Position numbers and translations under genes: made by a program. Shown one piece after another: positions 11,300-20,473 of a stretch of 64,000 bases of DNA. This DNA is from Oikopleura dioica. Taxonomy: Eukaryota; Chordata; Appendicularia; Copelata; Oikopleuridae. Below the pieces are notes generated by a model that was given only the letters and a program-made list of their open reading frames with translations, was not told the DNA's origin and made no database searches. Every line of letters starts with the position of its first letter. Position 1 is the stretch's first letter. Where the stretch lies: the NCBI GenBank assembly GCA_907165135.1, contig OU015570.1, forward strand, positions 1,488,001 through 1,552,000, in the 5' to 3' direction.

Positions 11300-11476
11300 C
11301 TCGGGGCTCCGGGGGAGAAAATGTGCACAGGTTCACAAAGTCGTATATTGTAAGTACAGTCAGATACAGTAATAAGAGAAAAAGGTTAGTATACAGAGAG
11401 AGAAAAAAAAAAATGAATAGGGTCTTAAATCAAAAAGGGTCATTCATCTGAGTTCATGTTGTGCATTTTTGTTCCT

Positions 11477-12778
11477 TCAGTCTTCTAGAACATCGTACAA
11501 CTGCTCGTTTTCATGATTGATAATCCGTTGGGTCCACAGTTGCAGCGAAATTCGTCTTGACGACAGATATGAAGGGACTAGAAAGAAGTTTTGTATCATC
11601 GGGACCGTCCTGCCATCCAATAATTTCACACTCGAAAGATTGACCGGTCCCAATTTGCCGATTTCTATAGTTCCTAAGTTCCCAATGCTGCGTATAGTTT
11701 GTTCGTTCCGGAACAGTGTCTTTATAAGGCATCGTTTTTGGATTGCCAGTCGTTGTTTCAGAATCACGATACAGCTTTCCGATTCATACACTACTGTGTA
11801 CTCTTGAGGAAGTGACTCCATTAGAGTCTCACAGTGCTCTAAGGCCAAGAGTGGCGCTATTAACGAGGTGCCCGGGACTTGAATAGTCTTTCTGAAATCC
11901 TGAATCTTCCTTAATGCATCCTGCTCCCGTGACGTTCTCAAATTTTGCCGCTCATAGCGTCGTCTGTTGTTCCAATGATCATTGGTTGCATCCCATTCCA
12001 TTCCTTCTGCGTTCCATTCGTTCCGTTCCTGACCATAATTATTTTTATGACCTTCGCGTTCTGAGTAATCTTCTTCTCTTTTGCGAGAATTCTTCCGTCT
12101 ACGTTCTTCTTCTTCTTCTCGTTTCCTTTTACGAGCCTCCTCTTCCATTCTTTTACGATCTTCTTCTTCTTTCCTTTTCCGTTCGTCTTCTTCCTTTCTT
12201 TTACGATCTTCTTCTTCTTTCCTTTTCCGTTCGTCTTCTTCCTTTCTTTTACGATCTTCTTCTTCTTTTCTTTTACGATCTTCTTCTTCGGCCCTTGCTT
12301 GTGCTTGTTCTCGTTCCTCTCGTTCCCGCTTTTCTTTTTGAAGTCTATCTTGCTCTTCCTTCCGGCGCCTTTCCTCCTCCGCTTGCTTTTCCGCTCTTTC
12401 ACGTTCTTTTTGTTCCTTCATTCTCCTTCTTTCTTGTAGTCTTTTCCGTTCCTCTTCTAGATCACGCTCAATTCCCGCAATGATTTCGAAATTGTCCGTG
12501 ACCAGCCCTTTAACGCAAAGCAACCGGGTCCGTAGTTCTCTTTGTTCCTCACTTACTACCATGATCTTATCAGGATGGAGATATAACATTGTTCGCTTCA
12601 CAAATTTGTTAACAGCCTGTGGCTGTATCATCGGCACTGCTAAGTTGAATCTCTCCGCAACTCCTTCTAAGAATCTTGCAATTGAGAAGCCAGGTCTAGA
12701 AATCCATCTAGCCAGGTCTGGGTGGGTCGATAAAATTCTGTCTTGATAAACAAGAGTGTTTACGGCATCTTCGTACAT
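11477..12778 (-). CDS. Accessory ORF with J-domain-like HPDK motif and charged coiled coil
   Basis: A 433-residue ORF downstream of env, inside the LTRs. Residues about 52-100 look like a J domain: a basic amphipathic helix (V-x-K-F-V-K-R-T-M-L-Y-L), HPDK at 68-71, then a second charged helix. J domains use HPD to stimulate Hsp70 ATPase. Residues about 100-230 are an almost pure E/K/R coiled coil, coded by a DNA repeat of about 45 bp (12080-12330). Residues about 230-300 are polar, and the last 130 residues look globular. The long frame with uniform coding character argues it is maintained. The Hsp70-partner role is inferred from the motif only; the coiled coil could also make it a structural or assembly factor. 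Confidence 0.7.
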   Translation of the reverse strand: MYEDAVNTLVYQDRILSTHPDLARWISRPGFSIARFLEGVAERFNLAVPMIQPQAVNKFVKRTMLYLHPDKIMVVSEEQRELRTRLLCVKGLVTDNFEIIAGIERDLEEERKRLQERRRMKEQKERERAEKQAEEERRRKEEQDRLQKEKREREEREQAQARAEEEDRKRKEEEDRKRKEEDERKRKEEEDRKRKEEDERKRKEEEDRKRMEEEARKRKREEEEERRRKNSRKREEDYSEREGHKNNYGQERNEWNAEGMEWDATNDHWNNRRRYERQNLRTSREQDALRKIQDFRKTIQVPGTSLIAPLLALEHCETLMESLPQEYTVVYESESCIVILKQRLAIQKRCLIKTLFRNEQTIRSIGNLGTIEIGKLGPVNLSSVKLLDGRTVPMIQNFFLVPSYLSSRRISLQLWTQRIINHENEQLYDVLED

Positions 12779-13869
12779 CTTGGCTTTTTCTTTTTGTTTT
12801 CGGGACAGAGGTCCCTTTTTTGTTTATCTCTTACTTTTCCTTGTTGAGAGCAACTGATGTGACATCGTGATTTTTTTTTTCGAAGTGGCACATTTTACGA
12901 GGGGTGAGGCCCTTATTTGGCCTATCTTTTGATTTTGATGAGTTCTCACATAAATAATTGGCAGTGTCACAGCTGGTTGTAAATTAAAGAATGCTTTCAT
13001 GTAAAAGTCAAGGGAAATTATTTTAACATAAAAGAAGATAATTAAGTTTTACGACGGAAAGAAAATGATCTTTGATGTCGGCAAGTGGCAGTGAAAATAA
13101 TAAATTTACAATTGGCAGTGAAAATTGGAATGTACAATTGGCAGTGAAAAATATTTTGCTTTGAACTGTTTTCATGTTATAATTGAACTTTGAAGAAATT
13201 GAAGAAATTCAGCTTTGCAGTGGATTCAATAAAATCCTTCTGCACCAGCTGATGATTATGATAATGATTTTAAGAGTTAAGTTAGATTACTATATACAGT
13301 ATATACAGGTATTAAAACGATGATAATCTTTACAAGTAGGTTAAAGCAGAGTTTACAGTATGTACAGGTTTTTTTCATTTTTTCATTTCTCGTATCTTTT
13401 TATTTAATATTTATATTTTGCATTTTTTTTTTCTTTTCTTTTTCTTTTTCTTTGGCAAGCAGCATAGATAATAATAATGATAAGCACATAATTGTATATA
13501 TTTATTAAATTTTTTTATTTTTTTTAAAAAGCCTTGTTTTCATCCTGGATTTCTTGTGTTACTTTAAGCAGCATTTCATTAGCATTTAAAAAAATAATCA
13601 AATATCGTTACTCCGGTTATGGGTTGAACTTTGGTTTAGAAGCATTTAATAGTTTTCGCATCACTCATTTTTAGTGAAAATTAATAAACATTCTGTGATA
13701 ATTATAATTGATGAATATGAAGGTGCGTTCATTTTAAAAAGATAATTATAAGCAGTTTACATTTAAAGCAAGCTGGGGAGTTTTATTTCTGAATATTCTA
13801 CACAGACGTGTCTCTCATTTGATTGGTTCTGAAATTAGCAATTGTTGTTTGAGTTGTTTTCTTACACTT
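12779..13869. other. AT-rich spacer inside the retroelement
   Basis: No gene seen between env and the accessory ORF. The tract is very AT-rich with long T runs and repeated TTGGCAGTGAAAA words (three near 13085-13150). It may hold splice or promoter signals for the accessory ORF. Confidence 0.4.
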
Positions 13870-15192
13870 TTAGAACGAGTTCCATATGCATCTTAGGAAG
13901 ATGTATCCTAAGATTAAGATGGCAAATAGTAGTAAGTATTTAAAAACTATCCGAGCCGTTCCCTCATGTTTAGGCTCGATGTTCAAAATGGACGTTATAA
14001 GAGTTGAAGTTTTGTTTACTTGGTTTCGGTGATCTTGTTCCTGTTTAACTGCCAGAGAGGAAATTCTCTTCTGAAGCAGATGTAAATCTGTTTCCAAGAG
14101 TGGAACATCCTGCAAGTGTACCTCTAAGTCCTGAACTATATTAAGTTCAATATTTCTGGACTCTTGTGGGACGTCAAAAGGTACTCCTGAGCATGTTATA
14201 AATGTGCCAGGAGTAGTTAATATTGTCGGTGAATTTGGGGGAATCACATCGATCGTCTTCCCTAACATGTTTTCAACATCCGATTTGTATGAAACTGGAA
14301 GTGGAGTCATACTCCAAACACCTAGTCCCATTCCTCTAGGTAGTTTACTGACGAGACATGATTCTCCAGTATATGGAATTGTTTTGCAAAAAATGTTTAT
14401 AAAGTGTTCATTTCCTCCAAGGATGGCATTAATACATTTAAGATTCAAAGGCTCAAGATTGTCCGCAAGAGTGCAAATCGCATATTTGCGATTATCTTGA
14501 AGGTCACAGTTTGATTTGAAAATATGAGTCTTTGTGACTGATATGTGACGTGGTAAGTCATGAACCTGTTTTAGTTGCCTACTCTGGTCTAGAAAAGGAA
14601 ACGTTAAAATTGAGGTAATAGTCTCATTCGGAACAAATATCGGAATCAGGACTTTGATTCTTACATCGATTTTATCCTCACCAATAAGAACTGTGTCTAC
14701 TTGACATTTCATTGATTCCAGAATCTCGGGATTCGAGCAAGCAATGATCTTGGAGGGATTTAAATGGCTGCAGGCATGCGCTAACACTTTATAGTGCAAG
14801 CCATTGGGTAGTGAGCCACCCGAGCATCTCCTTATGGCGAGCTCAATTTTTGAAGCAAGGTCAGAATAGGTGAGACGAAGCTCTGTGAGCCTCAGATTGT
14901 TGACATTGTCAGTAGTGGCTACACATAAACTGTCTTTGAGAAGACTTATTTTAGCATCTTCACTTTTAATCGAAGTGGTCAAATCACTTGAGGTGACCAT
15001 TTGTTTCGCCAACTTGCTTATTTTCTCATCCTCCATTTCCCGGAGGTTCTTCACCTCTGTATTGATACTGGAGGGGAGAGAGCTCCCCATGCGACCAATA
15101 CTGGAAAATAGACATTGATCTTTTCCTTCTTGAATAGGCTGGAGAGCCAAAACAAAAATGTTGAGCTGTAAATAGAAGGTCGCCTTGCCCAT
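13870..15192 (-). CDS. env: Env, C-terminal part (fusion-subunit-like) with membrane anchor
   Basis: A 440-residue ORF, one frame off from the preceding env ORF and overlapping it by 167 nt. Just after the point where the partner frame encodes a furin-like basic site, this frame encodes a Gly/Phe/Ile-containing segment that could be a fusion peptide. Next come a polar helical region, a Cys-containing ectodomain, a heptad-like stretch near residues 370-390 and a hydrophobic anchor at about 410-432 with a short basic tail. This is the usual layout of a class I-like fusion subunit in env-bearing gypsy elements. Its own ATG at 15192 gives no signal peptide, so alone it is probably not a functional start. 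Confidence 0.7.
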   Translation of the reverse strand: MGKATFYLQLNIFVLALQPIQEGKDQCLFSSIGRMGSSLPSSINTEVKNLREMEDEKISKLAKQMVTSSDLTTSIKSEDAKISLLKDSLCVATTDNVNNLRLTELRLTYSDLASKIELAIRRCSGGSLPNGLHYKVLAHACSHLNPSKIIACSNPEILESMKCQVDTVLIGEDKIDVRIKVLIPIFVPNETITSILTFPFLDQSRQLKQVHDLPRHISVTKTHIFKSNCDLQDNRKYAICTLADNLEPLNLKCINAILGGNEHFINIFCKTIPYTGESCLVSKLPRGMGLGVWSMTPLPVSYKSDVENMLGKTIDVIPPNSPTILTTPGTFITCSGVPFDVPQESRNIELNIVQDLEVHLQDVPLLETDLHLLQKRISSLAVKQEQDHRNQVNKTSTLITSILNIEPKHEGTARIVFKYLLLFAILILGYIFLRCIWNSF

Positions 15193-16258
15193 TTTCTGCC
15201 ATATATGTAAGCAAGTCTTTTATATGCTCAACTTGAAGCCCATACTTACAGGTGTATTGACTACAGCATTCATAGCCTTCAGCAGTGCAATCAACAACCT
15301 CGCCAAGCGAGTAGGAGTCAACTGGAGAGTTGTCCTTAATGCACGTACCTCGATGATACCTTGCATTTTTGTCCGGAAAATAGCCTATTGTTGGAAGTAC
15401 CCTTTCTCTATGTTTAGTCGTGGTGGGCTCCGTCCGTTTTGTGGTATTTGGACGGTTTGTCGTCGTTGTTGTTCGCCTTGTTGTATTTTGCCGCTTCGTT
15501 GTCTTTGGGCGTCTAGTTGTTGTTGTCGTTGGCTTTGATGTCCTGGGCTGTTTTCTTGATCGATTTCGCGATTTTACGGTCGTACGCTTTGTAGTGTATT
15601 TCGTGGTTGCCATTCTTGTTGTGGTCGATGGTTTTGTTGTCACTACGCGCGCCTCTGTTGTCGTTGTAGTTGCCCTTTTAGTCGTCGGACTCCATCTCAG
15701 CTTGTTATCTTCCGGCAGCTCTGTCGAGCGAATTGACGGTGCTGTCATTTCAATCACACGATAATTTTTATTATCTATAGTTGGTGGAGGAGTCCAGCTT
15801 GTTAATATTACATCATTCGGGTTGGGTGTCCATCTTAGTTTGTTGTCCGTTTCACTAGAAGGTTTTGTTGGCGTGATTGAGATCACCGTTTCTTGTGTTG
15901 TTCTCCTTTTCCTTGAATATCCACTTTCTTCCTTAATCTCCGCTAGGAATTGCTTTCGGAGAGCTAGGGCCTGTTTGGAGACCTCTTTAAAATTTTCATC
16001 GCTATCAATTTTAGTTTTTATGGTTTCTAGCATCTCAGCATCACAGTGAGCAAACATTGATTCCAGAATAGGAAGTTCGAACGAAAGATCTATTTTCACT
16101 GGCTGGTAGTTTTCTATTAGTAAGGTAGTATTTTGGGGTTCTTGAACAAGGGCTAAACCTAAAGGTGCGATTATCTTTGTCTTAATGTTTGTTGGGGAGT
16201 ACAATTGGTTTCTCGTTGTATTCACGATCGTTGGTGTAACGACTTCTGGCTCTTCCAT
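15026..16258 (-). CDS. env: Env, N-terminal part: mucin-like Thr-rich region and furin-like sites
   Basis: A 410-residue ORF directly downstream of pol. Residues about 150-290 are a Thr/Pro/Lys-rich mucin-like stretch. Basic sites are RKRR at 116-119 and RRKR at 377-380; the second lies where a surface/fusion cleavage is expected. A Cys-rich stretch precedes it. A hydrophobic signal-peptide-like segment (FFFKLLLVITA) lies in frame just upstream of the first ATG, but no in-frame ATG precedes it. Expression may therefore need a spliced leader exon that supplies the start. The frame closes 34 residues after the second basic site while the fusion part continues in another frame. Confidence 0.7.
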   Translation of the reverse strand: MEEPEVVTPTIVNTTRNQLYSPTNIKTKIIAPLGLALVQEPQNTTLLIENYQPVKIDLSFELPILESMFAHCDAEMLETIKTKIDSDENFKEVSKQALALRKQFLAEIKEESGYSRKRRTTQETVISITPTKPSSETDNKLRWTPNPNDVILTSWTPPPTIDNKNYRVIEMTAPSIRSTELPEDNKLRWSPTTKRATTTTTEARVVTTKPSTTTRMATTKYTTKRTTVKSRNRSRKQPRTSKPTTTTTRRPKTTKRQNTTRRTTTTTNRPNTTKRTEPTTTKHRERVLPTIGYFPDKNARYHRGTCIKDNSPVDSYSLGEVVDCTAEGYECCSQYTCKYGLQVEHIKDLLTYMAENGQGDLLFTAQHFCFGSPAYSRRKRSMSIFQYWSHGELSPLQYQYRGEEPPGNGG

Positions 16259-16569
16259 TTGTGTTTGGAGGGGTTTCTCTTGAGCGGTTATGACTAGAAG
16301 TAATTTGAAAAAGAAACATTTTAGTTTGTTTGAAGAGATCTTTATGTGATAAGTTTTAATGATGGGCGTGGTACCGGTAACAGGCGGTATGTGTATCCTT
16401 TGACCAAGACCATAACTATCAAGGTTATTTTTACATCAAGGTCTTTGATCTCATTTTTACGACAGGTTATAATTAAAATTAATTTTATGTAATGAGTTAC
16501 TTTGAAGTGCGTTTTCCTTTTATGTTAACAAGCCGGTATCTTTTACGGTGGTATGAACTTTCGTCAAAG

Positions 16570-19500
16570 TTATTTCTTAGTCGGCTGATCAGACCGGCTT
16601 TTGCTTCTTAAATTATACCTCACCGGAGCCTTTGCTCTTTCATCGATGTCTTTGAATGTCACTCTTTTCCTTGGGGCCCCCTTTTTCTTCACTTCGGCTG
16701 TTTCGTCTTCCTTCATTTCTGTTATTTTATCACGCGACTTCTCCTCTCGCAATTCATTTTCGTCAGTTATTCTTCTTACTCTGTCGATTGCCACGGTCGA
16801 TCTTGGTGCCCGCAACCGTTTATCACCCGTGTCGTTTTCCTTCTGTATCGTGAGTGAATTTTGTTCTGGATGCAGTCTCACAATCCTATAAGTCTCACTT
16901 GACCATCGCTCCCTTGCTCGTTTTGGTATCCCAGGCTTGGGATCAGTTTTAATCCGGACTCGGTCATTTTCTTTTAGTCGAATCCGTAGAGTTTCAGCCT
17001 CCTCATTGATTGCTTCATCTAAGTCTTTTATTAGAGTCTGTCGGATCCGCGAAAGTTGGGCTGTTAGCCACTTCATGTACGCCTCTTGAGAGGAATGAAA
17101 CGCCTTCCGCGGCAGACGAATTCCGAAGTTTGGCAGTTGTCCTGTAACGATTGTAATTGGTGCGAACTTGCTCGTCCTTGCCTTCGTATGATTAACCTCA
17201 AACGCGATAAGAGCACATATCGTGTCCAGTTCTGATAGCGTCATGAGTAACGGTAGCGTGTTATTCCCTGTTAGAGTCGCAAGTCTTTCGCCGATAGTCC
17301 GATTGATCCGTTCGACTTTCCCATTGCTTCTTGAGTTTTTCGGACTTATGTATGTCAGAGCAATCCCCAAGTTGGTCATCATATCCACGAATTGTTCACT
17401 CTTGAACGTTTTTGCATTGTCACAGACCACTTCCTTCGGTAGCGACATTCTGAGCATTAATTTAGTCACTGTCTCCAATGTGTCTCCAAGTTTTTCAGAA
17501 TGAAGAGCGGCCATGTCAGTGTACCCAGAGAAATGATCTCTCACGACCATGATGTAGTAGGGTTTGCAAACAAGATTGTCCAAGTGGCAACGCTGGAAAG
17601 GTTCAGTTACCAGGTTTATCGTTTGACCAATTTTAACTGGATGACGAGCCACCGCTTTCCGACGGGTGCAGATTTCACAGGAAAGTCCAAACTCGGTGAT
17701 AGTACGCGTCATGTTCTCAAACCACAGATTGAGCAATTCCATCTTTTGCAAAATGGCCCTGTTTGTTGTATGATTATGAAATTGTGCAATCAGGCTGCAA
17801 ACTTCGTGATTTGGCACAACAATTTGATCTCCTTTGAATAAGATATTGCGTCCAATCTCCGGGTCCATCTTTGTCTTAAACCCAGGCACCTTTTCATTAT
17901 TCAAAAGCTTTCTTATCCGTTTTTGTGTTTTCTTGCAATCATGCTGTGATTTCTTGATTTTCTTTTGTAGCTCTGTTACTTTAATCTGAGCCTCCGGAAT
18001 AGTCACGTTCATTGTTGTTATTACAGTACTGGTTGATGATTCTTGTCGGTAGTCCCTCCTTGCCACATCCGTCACCTTTTCTTTATCTTCGGGGTCTACA
18101 CTAATCCAGGTATCATGGATATCTTTTACTTGTAAAATTGGCTCTTTTGACTTAGTTCCTAATCTAACTGGGGAGTTAAGATGAATCTTATTTCTTGAGA
18201 GCAAGTCAGTAAGGTGAAAATCTGCATCAGTTCCCTTAGACCACTTAACATCTATTTCAAACATATTTAAGTAGATGATTGATCTAGCAATTGGGTTTGA
18301 AGTTGTTATTTCCAGGTTCCTTGCTCCTCGTATAACATGAACTACGGACTGATTGTCCGTTATCAAAGTAAATCGTCTCCCTGTGAGCAGGTTAGCATTG
18401 AAGCGAACGGCTGAGAACGCTGACCACAACTCTTTCGTCGGAATTGACCAGGACCTTTGACCTTTTGTGAACTGACGACTGTCCACAGCAATAATCCTTT
18501 CTTGTCCATCAATCTGTTGAGACAGAACGCTTCCATAAGCATAAGTTGAGGCGTCCGATCGAAGGGTGAAACGCTGATTGAGATCTGGTTTTGTAAGCAA
18601 AACGCTGTTCGCTGTGCATCTGAGGAGTGCATCCCACGCTTCTTTTGCCTCTTTCGATTTCGGATTATATTTTGAACCAGGTTGCGCCCATTCAAACAGT
18701 TGTCGCGCCACTTCCGCAAATTTCATGAAAGTTGGGCGAAAATATGCAAACGTCGCGATCGCCTTGCGCATTGCGGTGGACGATTCCGGTATGGAGAGTG
18801 TCAAAAGTTTGTCAATTCTTGCCTTTGACGGCTTGTAGCCGTTTCGATCCACCGTGTAGCCAAATATTTCTAATTTTTCTTTGAGAAGAATTGTCTTCGA
18901 TGGGTTAAGGACAAGATTGGCATCACCAAGCTTGTTAAAGAACCGTCTGAGGACGTCGTTGTGCTCTTCAACTGTGTCTGCATAAATTGATATGTCATCT
19001 ACATAGCAGCAAATGTTTTTCTCGTTTTCCGCCAGCACACTCGTGATGAGTGACTGTAAGAACGAGGTGATAAGCCTACCGCCAAAAGGAATTCGACGAT
19101 ACTGGTAGGCTTGTCGCTGAGGCGACAGAAATGTATAGTGATGCCTGTCATCTGGGTGCAAAACGAATTGATGAAAGGCCGATGAAAGGTCTAATGAACT
19201 GTAATATCTGTGTCCCGAGAGCTCCTGTAGAATGCTCTGCAGTGGTGGTAAGGGAAAATTTTTATCCGCAATGGTAATATTATTTAGTGGACGGAGGTCC
19301 AAACAAGGTCGTAATTTATCATTGCCTTTTGGAACTATTACCCAAGACGCCGTGATGACATCCAAATTGGGTATCTGTTCAACTACTCGTTGATCTTCAA
19401 GTGAATTAATGTGATTTTGGAGAAAATCTTCGTATTTCTGGGCGACTGGAATGTACTTCCTTGGTTGAGGCTGCGAAGTAGTTTTGTTTATTTTATAGGG

Positions 19501-20379
19501 ATATCCTAAACGGAATCCTGGACCAATGTCTTTGTCATTTCTAGCAAATATATAATGGAATTCTTCCACAAATTCCTCAGTAATGCATCTAAGCCGGCCA
19601 TTGAGATGGTCTAGTTTTACTTTTACGTCCTTTGGATCAAGGTTTTGATATTTACGTAGGTGTGGTCTATTCTTAAATTCTTCAACGTCTTCGAGCAAGC
19701 GTTCCTCTTGTAACGTTGGTCGTATTAAGCAGAGCTTTGTCCCTGCCGGTATTTTTAGCACTTCCGTTGAGTCATTGATGATCATCGATTTCTCTCCATG
19801 AGAGATTACTGGGAGGTCCGTTCTATCTTTATATTTTCCGAGAAATGCCATTTGAACTCTGCCATTGGTTTCAATTGAAATACCGGTGTTATCCAGCTCT
19901 TGCTGCGCTTGTGGTTCTAAGCAAATCTGTGTCGAGATTTCCACAGTGTCAGCTGTGAGCAGCCTCAGGGCATGACTCTTTTCCGAAATTTTGTTATAGA
20001 GATAACACCATCTGGAACCAAATTTTAGATCAAAATTCGAAATAACTGAGTATGGAAGGATTATTTCTCTAGCAAGGTTATCTAATACCAAAAGTGTCAC
20101 TGATGATACAAGTGCGTCTTTGGTTCTACCATCAACGATTTTAATGTCTACCGTTATGATTTCTTCTTGTGATGTAAGTTTATCTGTGAACGCCGAAATG
20201 TCTATTGTTCTATTATGTCGTACGCCATACTCTGCAAAAGGGTGCCGTGAGTCAATAGCTCCAAGCATTGCACCTGTATCAAGCAAGACTTCTGAATAAA
20301 CCATGCCTCCCTGGTGGTTGCCACTGCTGTCAAGACAGTAAGCTTCCGCCATGAAGGCAGGAACATCTGTGAGGGTCAT
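16570..20379 (-). CDS. pol: Pol polyprotein: protease, RT, RNase H, integrase
   Basis: A 1269-residue uninterrupted ORF. Aspartic protease DTGA is at residues 34-37. Reverse transcriptase shows motif A around residue 396 (S-L-D-L-S-S-A-F) and YVDD near 460. RNase H carries R-S-D-A-S near 608. Integrase has an HHCC zinc site (H about 863, C-x2-C near 895) and catalytic D, D and E near 933, 984 and 1020, with exactly 35 residues between the second D and the E. The C-terminal tail is basic, with no chromodomain seen. All catalytic residues are present. It starts 95 nt after the gag stop and separates from it by an A16 run, so expression by reinitiation, slippage or splicing is open. Confidence 0.92.
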   Translation of the reverse strand: MTLTDVPAFMAEAYCLDSSGNHQGGMVYSEVLLDTGAMLGAIDSRHPFAEYGVRHNRTIDISAFTDKLTSQEEIITVDIKIVDGRTKDALVSSVTLLVLDNLAREIILPYSVISNFDLKFGSRWCYLYNKISEKSHALRLLTADTVEISTQICLEPQAQQELDNTGISIETNGRVQMAFLGKYKDRTDLPVISHGEKSMIINDSTEVLKIPAGTKLCLIRPTLQEERLLEDVEEFKNRPHLRKYQNLDPKDVKVKLDHLNGRLRCITEEFVEEFHYIFARNDKDIGPGFRLGYPYKINKTTSQPQPRKYIPVAQKYEDFLQNHINSLEDQRVVEQIPNLDVITASWVIVPKGNDKLRPCLDLRPLNNITIADKNFPLPPLQSILQELSGHRYYSSLDLSSAFHQFVLHPDDRHHYTFLSPQRQAYQYRRIPFGGRLITSFLQSLITSVLAENEKNICCYVDDISIYADTVEEHNDVLRRFFNKLGDANLVLNPSKTILLKEKLEIFGYTVDRNGYKPSKARIDKLLTLSIPESSTAMRKAIATFAYFRPTFMKFAEVARQLFEWAQPGSKYNPKSKEAKEAWDALLRCTANSVLLTKPDLNQRFTLRSDASTYAYGSVLSQQIDGQERIIAVDSRQFTKGQRSWSIPTKELWSAFSAVRFNANLLTGRRFTLITDNQSVVHVIRGARNLEITTSNPIARSIIYLNMFEIDVKWSKGTDADFHLTDLLSRNKIHLNSPVRLGTKSKEPILQVKDIHDTWISVDPEDKEKVTDVARRDYRQESSTSTVITTMNVTIPEAQIKVTELQKKIKKSQHDCKKTQKRIRKLLNNEKVPGFKTKMDPEIGRNILFKGDQIVVPNHEVCSLIAQFHNHTTNRAILQKMELLNLWFENMTRTITEFGLSCEICTRRKAVARHPVKIGQTINLVTEPFQRCHLDNLVCKPYYIMVVRDHFSGYTDMAALHSEKLGDTLETVTKLMLRMSLPKEVVCDNAKTFKSEQFVDMMTNLGIALTYISPKNSRSNGKVERINRTIGERLATLTGNNTLPLLMTLSELDTICALIAFEVNHTKARTSKFAPITIVTGQLPNFGIRLPRKAFHSSQEAYMKWLTAQLSRIRQTLIKDLDEAINEEAETLRIRLKENDRVRIKTDPKPGIPKRARERWSSETYRIVRLHPEQNSLTIQKENDTGDKRLRAPRSTVAIDRVRRITDENELREEKSRDKITEMKEDETAEVKKKGAPRKRVTFKDIDERAKAPVRYNLRSKSRSDQPTKK

Positions 20380-20473
20380 TATTTTAAGGTTTTGGTTAGT
20401 TGTGTTGATTGTTAAAATTTACAAGAAAGGATGCGGGTTTTTTTTTTTTTTTATATCTTATTAATAAGCACGG

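Noticed and set aside
11914-12483. 189-codon plus-strand Leu/Phe-rich ORF and related frames across 11.9-12.5 kb
   Set aside because: They are the antisense of the E/K/R coiled-coil repeat of the accessory ORF; GAAGAA-type repeats read backwards give Leu/Ser/Phe.
15420-15764. Val-rich plus-strand ORF
   Set aside because: Antisense of the Thr-rich env stretch (ACN codons read as GTN/TGT).
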